Shown piece by piece: positions 7,358 through 14,449 of a DNA stretch of 15,696 nt. Source of the DNA: Bacillota bacterium (GTDB taxonomy: Bacteria > Bacillota > Clostridia > Acetivibrionales > DTU013); NCBI GenBank assembly GCA_023411645.1, contig JAEYON010000169.1:1-15696 (forward strand), read 5' to 3'. Each line of letters starts with the position of its first letter. Within the stretch, counting starts at the first letter, position 1. The notes under the pieces are model-generated. The model was not told the origin of the DNA. It did no database searches and saw only the letters and a list, made by a program, of their open reading frames with translations. Made by a program: the position numbers and the translations under genes.

Positions 7358-8479
7358 TCACACTTCCGCGTTTTTCCCTATAACAATCGGATAATCTGTT
7401 TCACCCTTCAAATGCTTTCCGGGATGCATGACGACGTTCTTGTCCATAATGACATATTCGATGGAAGCGTCCTGCCCGATCATGGAAGCCTGCATGACAA
7501 TACTATTCCTGACAACAGCTCCCTTCGAGACGGTAACGCCTCTGAACAGGACACTGTTTTCAACGATTCCTTCAATGAAACATCCGTCGGCGACGATGGA
7601 GTTTCTGACCTCGGCTTCCTCATTGTACTTTGCCGGCGCTTCATCTTTGACCTTTGTATAAATTTTTCCTTCCCTGATAAACAGCTCGTTTCTGATCTCC
7701 GGGTTCAGCATCTCCATGCTGCTTCTGTAATAGGACTGCACGGAGCTGATATTCCGCCAGTAGCCTTTAAATTCAAATCCATATACGCCCAGCTTGTCAA
7801 GCTTTTTGATTAGTATATCCTTGACCAAGTCATAATCTCCGTGAGCTATACATTCCTCCAACAAAGAAATCAGCAAGTTTCTTCTGATCAGGTAAATTCC
7901 TATTGAGCCCAGGTCGGACTGCGGATGCATGGGTTTTTCCTGAAAATCGGTCACACGGCTGTTTTTATCTATCGTGATGACACCAAGTCTGGACAACTCT
8001 TCCTGGCTGAAGTCATACATCTTCCGATAAGCCAGCGTAATGTCCGCATTTACCGAAAGATGATACTCAAGCATTTTATCCATTCGCATTTTAAATATAC
8101 TGTTTCCCTGGGATATTATAACATATTCCTCATTGCTTCGCTTCAGGAAGGACAGATTGTTGTACATTGCATCCGCACTCCCCCTGTACCAACCGCTTTC
8201 ATCCTCCGATAAAGAAGGAGGAAAAACAAACAATCCGTCATACCTTCTGTCCAGATCCCATTCCTTTCCCGATCCCAGATGGTCCATCAATGAACGAAAG
8301 CTGTATTGGGTTAATACGCCAACATTTTTTATACCGGAGTTCACCATATTGGATAAAATAAAATCGATAGCCCTGTATTTCCCGGCAAAGGGTACCGCAG
8401 AAACTGATCTGATATAAGACAGTTCCTTGAGCGCGGGCTTTTTCCACCCCGAGAGTATCAATCCCATTGTATTCGTCAT
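7358..8479 (-). CDS. glgD: glucose-1-phosphate adenylyltransferase regulatory subunit GlgD
   Basis: A 373-residue homologue of ADP-glucose pyrophosphorylase that has lost key catalytic parts. The nucleotide loop, LAGGQGSRL in GlgC, is here LSGWKKPALKEL, and the SGDHIYKMDY motif is replaced by ISQGNSIFKMRM. The Rossmann-like core (KYRAIDFILSNMVNSGI, GVLTQY) and the C-terminal left-handed beta-helix repeats (RNSIVADGCFIEG, ENSVLFRGVTVSKG) remain. In Bacillota GlgD pairs with GlgC and stimulates ADP-glucose formation for glycogen. Its ATG (8477-8479) overlaps the glgC stop as ATGA, a sign of coupled translation and fixed ratio. The small gene downstream starts within or just after its end. Confidence 0.95.
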   Translation of the reverse strand: MTNTMGLILSGWKKPALKELSYIRSVSAVPFAGKYRAIDFILSNMVNSGIKNVGVLTQYSFRSLMDHLGSGKEWDLDRRYDGLFVFPPSLSEDESGWYRGSADAMYNNLSFLKRSNEEYVIISQGNSIFKMRMDKMLEYHLSVNADITLAYRKMYDFSQEELSRLGVITIDKNSRVTDFQEKPMHPQSDLGSIGIYLIRRNLLISLLEECIAHGDYDLVKDILIKKLDKLGVYGFEFKGYWRNISSVQSYYRSSMEMLNPEIRNELFIREGKIYTKVKDEAPAKYNEEAEVRNSIVADGCFIEGIVENSVLFRGVTVSKGAVVRNSIVMQASMIGQDASIEYVIMDKNVVMHPGKHLKGETDYPIVIGKNAEV

Positions 8480-9756
8480 TCACACTCACCGCCTTTGTAT
8501 ATGCTTGCCCCGGATGGAATCTCCATACAACAAAAATCTTCATGCTTCGTGTGCATGTCGACCATCACGTTCTTCCCCAATATTCTATCATCCGGTATTT
8601 CTGCGCCCTCGCCGACCACCGTAATTCCTGAGCTATAAATGCCTGGCTTGAGTTCATTTGGGATATTCTCTCCCTGTCCTATGACAACATTCCTTCCGAT
8701 ACGGGCATCCTCTCCGATGATACAGTGATCAAGCCGGCAGCCTTCGTCAACATGCGTATTTGACATGATAATTGAATTCTCTACCAACGTCCCTTTTGCT
8801 ATCATGACTCCGGGAAATAGCACTGAATTCCTTACCTCTCCGTAAATCATGCATCCCTCTGCAACCACCGATGTTTTGACACTGCCTGTAGATCCTACAT
8901 AATGTGGCGGCTTGACCGGATTAGGCGTATATATCCTCCATTCCGGATCGTACAGATTAAATTCAGGAACCCTTTTGACCAGATCCATATTAGATTCCCA
9001 GAAGGCCTGTATGGTACCGACATCCTTCCAATAGCCTACGAATTTATACGCCCAGAGGCTTCGTCCATCCGCAAGCATTGCGGGTATAATATCCTTGCCG
9101 AAATCATGTTCTGAATCCTTGTTTTGTTCATCCCGAACAAGGTAGTCTCTCAGGACATCCCATGTAAATATGTATACGCCCATGGAAGCCAGTGTGCTTT
9201 TCGGATTTTTGGGCTTTTCCTCGAATTCCTTCACGCAGCCTCTCTCATCCGTATTCATGATCCCGTATCTTGAGGCTTCTTCATAAGGAACGTCGATCAC
9301 CGAAATCGTCGCCTCAGCGTTGTTTCTGATGTGGAAAGCCAACATTTCGGAGTAGTCCATTTTATAGATATGGTCGCCGGACAGAACAGCAACATACTTC
9401 GGAGCCATCTTGTCTACATAGTCGATATTTTGACTGATCGCGTTGGCAGTACCTTTATACCAATCCGCGCTGCTCTCCTTCATATATGGGGACAATATAG
9501 TAACACCGCCGTTCATCCTGTCCATATCCCATGGCTTTCCGATACCGATATGATTATTCAGCTTCAAGGGCTGATACTGAGTAAGGACGCCAACCGTATC
9601 AATTCCTGAATTGATGCAATTACTCAGTGAGAAATCGATTATCCTGTATTTGCCGCCATACAAAACCGCAGGCTTGGCGTCTTTCTTTGTCAGGATGCCG
9701 AGTCTGCTTCCCTGCCCTCCGGCAAGTAAAAGTGCGATAATTTCTTTTTTTATCAC
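8476..9756 (-). CDS. glgC: glucose-1-phosphate adenylyltransferase GlgC
   Basis: A 426-residue cytoplasmic enzyme making ADP-glucose and pyrophosphate from ATP and glucose-1-phosphate, the committed step of bacterial glycogen synthesis. Seen are the nucleotide loop LLLAGGQGSRLG (about 8-19), KPAVLYGGKYRIIDF, the catalytic-region SGDHIYKMDY, the sugar-binding EFEEKP, and beta-helix repeats at the C-terminus (ENSIIMSNTHVDEG). The start is GTG at 9756 with GGAGG at 9766-9770; the frame is open to 9837 but the extra residues do not resemble the family. glgC and glgD overlap by 4 nt. No glgA or glgB is in the window, so the synthase and branching enzyme must be elsewhere. Confidence 0.95.
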   Translation of the reverse strand: MIKKEIIALLLAGGQGSRLGILTKKDAKPAVLYGGKYRIIDFSLSNCINSGIDTVGVLTQYQPLKLNNHIGIGKPWDMDRMNGGVTILSPYMKESSADWYKGTANAISQNIDYVDKMAPKYVAVLSGDHIYKMDYSEMLAFHIRNNAEATISVIDVPYEEASRYGIMNTDERGCVKEFEEKPKNPKSTLASMGVYIFTWDVLRDYLVRDEQNKDSEHDFGKDIIPAMLADGRSLWAYKFVGYWKDVGTIQAFWESNMDLVKRVPEFNLYDPEWRIYTPNPVKPPHYVGSTGSVKTSVVAEGCMIYGEVRNSVLFPGVMIAKGTLVENSIIMSNTHVDEGCRLDHCIIGEDARIGRNVVIGQGENIPNELKPGIYSSGITVVGEGAEIPDDRILGKNVMVDMHTKHEDFCCMEIPSGASIYKGGECE

Positions 9757-9792
9757 TGTCGAATCCCTCCATGAATGTTTTAGTGGAAATCC

Positions 9793-9807
9793 GCGCCTAA
9801 ATGGCGC
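9793..9807 (-). promoter_or_regulatory. small hairpin in the glgC leader
   Basis: GCGCC (9793-9797) and GGCGC (9803-9807) make a 5-bp stem with loop TAAAT in the 83-nt gap between the Fe-S protein gene and glgC. There is no T-run after it on the minus strand, so it is not a standard terminator. It may only be a local fold. Confidence 0.3.
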
Positions 9808-9839
9808 TAAACATCCTCCTTGTTGTTGTTCTATCAATC

Positions 9840-10664
9840 CTATGTCAGCCCTCCGGTAAATATGTGCTTACTCTGATATGCCGGACAAACCCTGATGCAT
9901 ATACCGCAAACAGACCCTCGGCCAATTTGCTTGAAATTCAGGTTCATGTACTCGCTGCAGGCCTTCGCATCCACGATCTCATCCCTTGGAGCTCCTTCAT
10001 ACCATTCACTGCCTGTCAGAGCCATGGCCGGGCAGGCGTCAACACACTGGTTACATGAACTGCAAGAGTAAATCCTGTTTGCTTCTATGTCTGTTGAAGG
10101 CGCTTCTGAGCCTGCTAACGCAACAATGCCATTTGACGCTTCTGTGCCTGTTGAATGCGTGTTCGCGACTCTGGAAGCATCCAAGCCTGTTGGGCTCGGA
10201 ACTGTGCCTGCTGAAACTAACGGCATATCTGTCAGGATCGTCGCAAGCCTTACCCGCGGACCGTATGTTTTATGCAGAAAGAGCCCATTCTTCCCTATGG
10301 ATCCCAGACCTGCCATTACGGCAGCGGTTTTATGCGGGAATATACCTCTATAAGGGTCGTCCATGTCGTTCACGGTCTGTGAGGCCGGAACCGCCATAGC
10401 ATTATAATTATGCTGCTGTATATAGATTAATCCGCGCAGAGCTATCTGATCAAGCAGCGTATTAACTGTTCTGTAATGATGAAAATATGTAAATGAGGGT
10501 TTATCAGTAATTTCGTCAATAATCGCATCTGATAGCCTGACGCCAACTGTTACAGCATAATGAAGGTGCTGGATACGGCTTGGCAGCTTCCCGGCAACAT
10601 CGGAAAATCCTACAAATGAGGCACCAGAATCTATGAGCAGTTCGGTTAATTTCAGTGTATTCAT
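9840..10664 (-). CDS. epoxyqueuosine-reductase-like 4Fe-4S protein
   Basis: A 274-residue protein related to the QueG-like family of reductases with a double 4Fe-4S domain. Residues 110-146 (HKTAAVMAGLGSIGKNGLFL and the following TYGPRVRLATIL) are the family core. Cys201, 204, 207 and 211 (CSSCNQCVDACP) and Cys236, 253, 256 and 260 (CGICIRVCP) supply two 4Fe-4S clusters. It is shorter than true QueG (usually well over 300 residues), so it is more likely one of the shorter relatives of unknown substrate than the queuosine enzyme. Residues 151-197 are an extra Ser/Thr/Gly/Ala/Glu-rich insert made of seven-residue degenerate repeats, placed between the core and the first cluster. The ATG at 10664 follows GAGGAG. 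It lies 83 nt upstream of glgC on the same strand and may share its transcript. Confidence 0.85.
   Translation of the reverse strand: MNTLKLTELLIDSGASFVGFSDVAGKLPSRIQHLHYAVTVGVRLSDAIIDEITDKPSFTYFHHYRTVNTLLDQIALRGLIYIQQHNYNAMAVPASQTVNDMDDPYRGIFPHKTAAVMAGLGSIGKNGLFLHKTYGPRVRLATILTDMPLVSAGTVPSPTGLDASRVANTHSTGTEASNGIVALAGSEAPSTDIEANRIYSCSSCNQCVDACPAMALTGSEWYEGAPRDEIVDAKACSEYMNLNFKQIGRGSVCGICIRVCPAYQSKHIFTGGLT
10081..10213. repeat. degenerate in-frame 21-bp repeat inside the Fe-S protein gene
   Basis: Five related units start at 10081, 10102, 10138, 10177 and 10198, with a core like GCTTCTGTGCCTGTTGAA. The offsets (21, 36, 39, 21) are all multiples of three. On the protein they give SAGTVPS, PTGLDAS, STGTEAS, LAGSEAP and STDIEAN. 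Confidence 0.65.
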
Positions 10665-10840
10665 CCGATTTTCTCCTCAGAATCTATAGCATTACGCTTC
10701 TATTATTATGATAACATAGATAAAATATTTTCACCACAGAATGAAATCTAAAATGATATCTCTTTGTTTATCCTTTTTAACAAAAACGTTATATGCTATA
10801 ATTGATTTTACTACATCAAGCCGTCACTTGGGAGGTTTTA
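10665..10840. other. divergent promoter region
   Basis: This AT-rich gap separates the Fe-S protein gene (minus) from the DUF4364-type gene (plus) and must serve both. The plus-strand promoter is listed separately. For the minus strand a CATAAT near 10710 with a GTGAAA 18 nt before it is possible but weak. Confidence 0.4.
10774..10802 (+). promoter_or_regulatory. sigma-A promoter with extended -10
   Basis: TGCTATAAT (10794-10802) is an extended -10 with a perfect TATAAT at 10797-10802. The -35 region 17 nt upstream (TTTTTA, 10774-10779) is weak, as often seen with extended -10 promoters. The start codon of the next gene is 38 nt further on. Confidence 0.6.
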
Positions 10841-11404
10841 ATGAATTCTCTGGGCAGCAGTAAGGAAATAGTGCAAAATAAGCTGATCATCATGTATATC
10901 ATACACCGGCTTGGTATGCCCGTGAGTAATATCCATATCACAAAAATGGTGCTGGAGACCCGTCTGATGAATTATTTTGTTTTCCAGCAATGCTTTAACG
11001 AGCTTCACGAGGGCAAGCTGGTGACAGCGCAAGACGATAGCACCGAAGGTGATGGCTTTGAAGACAGCCACATGCAATACATTCTCACCGAGACAGGCAA
11101 AAATACACTGCAATATTTTCTTCATCTGATTCCAATGGGCATCAAAAAGCAACTGGACAAGATAACGTCGTCCATACGCAGAGATATCCGCGAGGAAACA
11201 CTTATCACAGCCGACTTTATTCCCGAGAGTGAAGATAAGTTCTCTGTTATATGCGGGATTAAAGAAAATGATTTCTCCCTCATCGATCTGAAAGCCGCCG
11301 TGGGCACAAAAAAAGATGCCCGCTTCATATGCGAAAGCTGGAAAAAGCATTCTTCCACTATTTACGCGGAAATCATCGAGGCACTGACAAAGCAGCGGGA
11401 CTGA
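10841..11404 (+). CDS. DUF4364 family protein (winged-helix-like)
   Basis: A 187-residue cytoplasmic protein matching the DUF4364 family of Bacillota. The first 75 residues form a winged-helix-like unit (KLIIMYIIHRLGMPVSN, then VFQQCFNELHEGKLVT and YILTETGKNTL), the pattern of PadR/MarR-like small regulators. The rest is a mixed domain of unknown role (about 110-187). The ATG at 10841 follows GGAGG at 10831-10835; the open frame begins 13 codons earlier but lacks a ribosome binding site. Family members usually sit near housekeeping genes and have no defined target. DNA binding is inferred from the fold pattern only. The acetyltransferase gene follows 86 nt later on the same strand with its own promoter. 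Confidence 0.8.
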   Translation: MNSLGSSKEIVQNKLIIMYIIHRLGMPVSNIHITKMVLETRLMNYFVFQQCFNELHEGKLVTAQDDSTEGDGFEDSHMQYILTETGKNTLQYFLHLIPMGIKKQLDKITSSIRRDIREETLITADFIPESEDKFSVICGIKENDFSLIDLKAAVGTKKDARFICESWKKHSSTIYAEIIEALTKQRD

Positions 11405-11432
11405 ATAGATAAACTGTTGAAATTTTTCATTA

Positions 11433-11461
11433 TATACATATGTACTTTTTTCTTTTATAAT
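11433..11461 (+). promoter_or_regulatory. sigma-A promoter of the GNAT gene
   Basis: TATACA (11433-11438) and TATAAT (11456-11461) are separated by exactly 17 nt. The start codon at 11491 gives a short leader of about 20 nt. Confidence 0.65.
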
Positions 11462-11478
11462 AAAAAATAGTACATATG
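11437..11478. promoter_or_regulatory. inverted repeat flanking the -10 box, possible operator
   Basis: CATATGTAC (11437-11445) and GTACATATG (11470-11478) are exact reverse complements, 33 bp apart start to start, about three helical turns. The left arm overlaps the -35 box and spacer; the right arm touches the ribosome binding site GGAGG (11478-11482). Complementary T and A runs inside extend the pairing. It could be a double operator, or in read-through RNA a hairpin next to the ribosome binding site. Confidence 0.45.
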
Positions 11479-11490
11479 GAGGTAAAAATT

Positions 11491-12390
11491 ATGTCAGTTA
11501 CATTCAGACCGTTTACCGATAAACCTGGATTTACTCCAGATTTTTCACGCGTGCATGATTTTCTTGTAAAACTAAATCACCCAAAGGTAATAACTGAAGG
11601 TTATCTATGGGGGCGCTGGGAGTGGATGTTTTCCTTACGATATCTTGATATTTCATATCTGCAGAGAATAGGTATCTGGGAGGATAATGGAGAAATTGTT
11701 GCCCTTGCTACATATGAACAATCAATTGGTGATGTTTGGTTTTGCATTAATCCCCAATATTCTTATCTGAAAAATGAAATGCTTATATATGCTAAAGAGA
11801 ACCTGAGCAAAGACGGACAGATCAAAGCATTGATCAGAGATACCGACAGCGATTTCCAGGATATTGCTGCCAGACAGGGCTTTATACCCACACAAGAGCG
11901 TGAGAACAATGCCGTTATCCCGATCGAAGAATCATTAATGGAGTATACGCTTCCTGAAGGATATCGTATTGTAAGCCTTGCAGATGAATTTGATATGAAA
12001 AAATATGGTAAAGTATTGTGGCGTGGATTCAATCATGAGGGAGAAGCGCCTGAAACAGAAGAGGAGCTTCAAATCCGAAAAACTGAGGTGTCCGGACCTC
12101 ATGTAGATTTAAATTTGAAGGTTGCGGTCGCCGCCCCGAACGGAGATTTTGTCTCATATTGCGGTATGTGGTATCTACCCGAAACCGATTACGCTTTAGT
12201 AGAGCCGGTAGCTACCGATCCTGATTACAGAATGATGGGTTTGGGGAAGGCCGCTGTTTTAGAAGGAGTACGACGCTGCGGAAAACTTGGAGCGAAAATG
12301 GCGTATGTTGGTTCATCGCAGCAGTTTTATTACAATATCGGTTTTCGCCCATGTTCTACAGAAACATGGTGGGTATATAAAGCAAAATAG
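11491..12390 (+). CDS. GNAT family N-acetyltransferase, two-domain
   Basis: A 299-residue cytoplasmic acetyltransferase-like protein. The C-terminal half has the acetyl-CoA motif A (VEPVATDPDYRMMGLGKAAV, around 235-255, with R-x-x-G-x-G) followed by the typical GSSQQFYYNIGF strand and helix. The N-terminal half (about 1-140) looks like a second, degenerate GNAT fold (IGIWEDNGEIVALATYEQ, ARQGFIPTQE) without a clear acetyl-CoA loop, as in tandem GNAT proteins. The acceptor substrate cannot be predicted. The ATG at 11491 is fixed by GGAGG 8 nt upstream; an ATG at 11476 lies inside the inverted repeat and is not the start. Codons and composition are more AT-rich than the neighbouring minus-strand genes. 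Confidence 0.88.
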   Translation: MSVTFRPFTDKPGFTPDFSRVHDFLVKLNHPKVITEGYLWGRWEWMFSLRYLDISYLQRIGIWEDNGEIVALATYEQSIGDVWFCINPQYSYLKNEMLIYAKENLSKDGQIKALIRDTDSDFQDIAARQGFIPTQERENNAVIPIEESLMEYTLPEGYRIVSLADEFDMKKYGKVLWRGFNHEGEAPETEEELQIRKTEVSGPHVDLNLKVAVAAPNGDFVSYCGMWYLPETDYALVEPVATDPDYRMMGLGKAAVLEGVRRCGKLGAKMAYVGSSQQFYYNIGFRPCSTETWWVYKAK

Positions 12391-12423
12391 AGAACCGGTC
12401 ATCAGTAGCTTCATTTGATATTC

Positions 12424-12453
12424 ACGCGTGATAATCACGTGATTATCACGCGT
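12424..12453. repeat. 30-bp perfect palindrome
   Basis: The 30 bases are their own reverse complement. The halves are ACGCGTGATAATCAC and GTGATTATCACGCGT, with ACGCGT at both ends and CACGTG in the centre. Each half contains GTGATAATCAC or its complement, itself a near-palindrome. No T-run follows on either strand, so it is not a typical intrinsic terminator, although it lies 33 nt after the GNAT stop. A binding site for a dimeric protein or a cruciform-like element are alternatives. Confidence 0.9.
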
Positions 12454-12595
12454 CAAACAATTCGTCAATCGCAATCTGCAAACCATTAAATGCTATTGAC
12501 TTAATCAGTTCGCCTGATTTAAAGGTATCATAATTATATATGAAGTATTTTCCTGAATTCTTTCCGAAGCTGTAGACATATACTTCCTTACAACG
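12452..12595 (-). pseudogene. possible C-terminal remnant of an unknown gene
   Basis: On the minus strand a frame is open from just before the yhbY stop to a TGA at the edge of the 30-bp palindrome. About 46 codons read like normal protein (for example YSFGKNSGKYFIYNY and later IKSIAFNGLQIAIDELFD). There is no start codon with a ribosome binding site in this frame, so it would be the tail of a gene whose front is gone. I do not recognise the family. A frame this short can be open by chance, hence low confidence. Confidence 0.3.
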
Positions 12596-12881
12596 TTAGG
12601 CTTATTTCCTTGTGCTTCTCCGATTCCTTATAGAGGACAAACTTGCTTCCGATTACCTGCACCACATCGGCGCCTGTCCTTTGCGCAATCTCCTCACTGA
12701 TCTCACGGGCATCCGAATCCGCGTTTCTGAGTACCGCCGCTTTCACCAGCTCTCTTGCCTCCAGTGCATCATTGAACTGCTTTATCATATTATCGCTGAT
12801 CCCGCCCTTACCGATCTGAAAGATCGGGTCGATCGTATTTGCAAGACCTCTTAACTGGCTTCTTTGTTTGCTTGTCAGCAT
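12588..12881 (-). CDS. yhbY: YhbY-type CRM-domain RNA-binding protein
   Basis: A 97-residue single-domain CRM protein. The motif IFQIGKGGISDNMIKQFNDAL (GKGG loop, about 24-30) and the LVKAAVLRN strand (about 46-54) are diagnostic. Bacterial YhbY associates with pre-50S ribosomal particles and is linked to large-subunit assembly. The ATG at 12881 has GGGAG a few nt upstream (AAGGGAGCTGT); the frame is open 8 codons earlier without value. It lies 84 nt downstream of obg, itself a 50S assembly GTPase, a common pairing in Clostridia and Bacilli. Confidence 0.93.
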   Translation of the reverse strand: MLTSKQRSQLRGLANTIDPIFQIGKGGISDNMIKQFNDALEARELVKAAVLRNADSDAREISEEIAQRTGADVVQVIGSKFVLYKESEKHKEISLTL

Positions 12882-12965
12882 ACAGCTCCCTTTCCTATCA
12901 TACATATTTTCAATTTTATACTCCAGCTATGCATATTCGCTGCCTATGCTCGCAATTGCTTAATA

Positions 12966-14240
12966 CTATCTTACATAATCAAACTCGGCATCGTGTATTT
13001 TTACCGTGTCGCCTTCCTGAATCCCCATTTTCTCAAGCGCGTCAATAACGCCCTTCGTTTTAAGTGCCCTCTGGAAGTACTGCAGAGACTCATATACGCC
13101 AAAGTTCGTGGAACCGACCACCTTTTTGACCCAGCTTCCTTCAATAATAAAGACATTACCTTCTCTACGGATCGTAAACGGTTCTTCCTCCTGAGCTGTA
13201 TAAACCACCTCTGACTCTGAGTCGGTTAACGGAACGACATCCGGCAGCTCGCGAAGCTGTGCTGCTACATAATGCATCATTTCCCTTATTCCGCTGTTCG
13301 CAGCAGCAGATATGGGGAACACCTTATAACCCATCCCCTCGACTGCTTTTGTAAAGCTCTCCAGCTTCTCACGGCCTTCCGTCAAATCTGTCTTGTTTGC
13401 CGCAACGACCTGTGGTCTTTCTGCGAGCTTGGGATTGTACTTTCTGAGCTCTTCATTGATTGTCACAAAATCGTCGAGAGGATCCCTTCCATCTACACCG
13501 GCTACATCAACCACATGCAGAAGCAGCTTCGTTCTCTCAACATGCCTCAAAAACTCAAACCCCAGTCCGACGCCTTCATGCGCGCCTTCAATAAGTCCGG
13601 GAATATCGGCAAGCACAAAGCTGCTGCCTTCGTCAAGGCTAACAACCCCGAGGTTCGGCTCCAAGGTGGTAAACGGGTAATCTGCTATTTTCGGAGTCGC
13701 CGCGGAGGTCATGGATAAGATCGTGGATTTGCCTGCGTTGGGGAATCCAACCAATCCCACATCCGCAATCAGCTTCAGTTCCAGCTCCACCTGATATTCC
13801 TCTCCGGGATCACCGGCTCTGGCAAAGCTGGGCATTTGCCTGGTGGAGGTCGCAAAATGCTGATTGCCTGCTCCGCCCTTGCCGCCCTTCGCGATTACAT
13901 TGCTCTGTCCGGGCTCTGTCATGTCAGCAAGAATCCTGCCAGTCACCAGATCTCTTACAATCGTACCGGGAGGAACCTTGATGATCAGATCCTTTCCGCT
14001 CTTTCCGGTGCATTTGGATGTGCCGCCCTGCTCTCCCGATTCCGCAACATATTTTCTCTTATATCTAAAGTCGATGAGGGTCCTTAGACCGTCATCCACC
14101 AATAAAACCACATCTCCACCTTTGCCGCCGTCACCGCCATCGGGTCCTCCTGCAGCAACATACTTCTCCCGGCGAAAGGATACCTTGCCGTTTCCGCCGT
14201 CGCCGGCCTTAATATTTATTTTTGCACGGTCAATGAACAT
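12966..14240 (-). CDS. obg: GTPase Obg (CgtA), ribosome assembly
   Basis: A 424-residue GTPase acting in late 50S assembly and growth or stress control. Domain 1 (1-158) is the glycine-rich Obg fold (KAGDGGNGKVSFRREKYV, GGPDGGDGGKGGDV). The G domain carries G1 GFPNAGKST (165-173), G3 DIPGLIEGA (212-220), G4 NKTD (282-285) and G5 SAA (311-313), with the switch I FTT around 190-192. The C-terminal OCT domain (about 350-424, EPFTIRREGNVFIIEG) is present, as in most Bacillota. The ATG at 14240 follows GGGAG. It is downstream of rplU-prp-rpmA but separated by a terminator and a repeat-bearing spacer, so it likely has partly independent expression. Confidence 0.97.
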   Translation of the reverse strand: MFIDRAKINIKAGDGGNGKVSFRREKYVAAGGPDGGDGGKGGDVVLLVDDGLRTLIDFRYKRKYVAESGEQGGTSKCTGKSGKDLIIKVPPGTIVRDLVTGRILADMTEPGQSNVIAKGGKGGAGNQHFATSTRQMPSFARAGDPGEEYQVELELKLIADVGLVGFPNAGKSTILSMTSAATPKIADYPFTTLEPNLGVVSLDEGSSFVLADIPGLIEGAHEGVGLGFEFLRHVERTKLLLHVVDVAGVDGRDPLDDFVTINEELRKYNPKLAERPQVVAANKTDLTEGREKLESFTKAVEGMGYKVFPISAAANSGIREMMHYVAAQLRELPDVVPLTDSESEVVYTAQEEEPFTIRREGNVFIIEGSWVKKVVGSTNFGVYESLQYFQRALKTKGVIDALEKMGIQEGDTVKIHDAEFDYVR

Positions 14241-14288
14241 TCTTTGCTCCCTTCAAACCTATGGCCTGTCCGGTCCGGATCGGTCTTA

Positions 14289-14400
14289 GCTTCGTAAATG
14301 GCTATGTGTGAAGCCGGATTTGCTCCGCAAATAGCTTCATGTGAATCTCGGGGGCATCGAGCCCCCTCGCTTCCGGCCGGATTTGCTCCGCAAATGGCTT
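14289..14400. repeat. repeated hairpin element between rpmA and obg
   Basis: A 25-nt unit beginning GCCGGATTTGCTCCGCAAAT occurs at 14313-14337 and 14376-14400 with one mismatch, 63 nt apart. A third, weaker copy of its right part (TTCGTAAATGGCTATGTGTG) starts near 14291. Each full unit contains ATTTGC-TCC-GCAAAT, a 6-bp stem. Between the copies GGGGGC (14350-14355) and GCCCCC (14361-14366) form a further GC hairpin. The block is richer in GC than its surroundings. Confidence 0.75.
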
Positions 14401-14407
14401 TAACTGC

Positions 14408-14437
14408 AAAAAGTCCCGGCACATAAAGCCGGGACTT
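14408..14437 (-). terminator. intrinsic terminator after rpmA
   Basis: AAGTCCCGGC (14411-14420) and GCCGGGACTT (14428-14437) make a 10-bp stem with loop ACATAAA. On the minus strand the stem is followed by a short T-run (14412-14408). On the plus strand it is followed by TATTTTTTG, so it could act in both directions. It closes the rplU-prp-rpmA operon 13 nt after the rpmA stop. Confidence 0.8.
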
Positions 14438-14449
14438 ATTTTTTGCTTA

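Noticed and set aside
9757..9837. N-terminal extension of GlgC in the same frame
   Set aside because: The extra 27 residues would need a TTG start and do not look like the family; a GTG with GGAGG upstream at 9756 begins the protein at its usual place.
10838..11350. 170-codon minus-strand frame opposite the DUF4364-type gene
   Set aside because: The plus-strand gene has a promoter, ribosome binding site and family match; the antisense frame has none of these.
13272..14289. Long plus-strand open frames opposite obg
   Set aside because: They are antisense shadows of a clearly coding, highly conserved gene and have no ribosome binding sites or recognisable domains.
14216..14422. Open frame with repeated AICGANPA on the minus strand
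   Set aside because: It is the translation of the intergenic hairpin repeats, overlaps the obg start and the rpmA terminator, and has no ribosome binding site.
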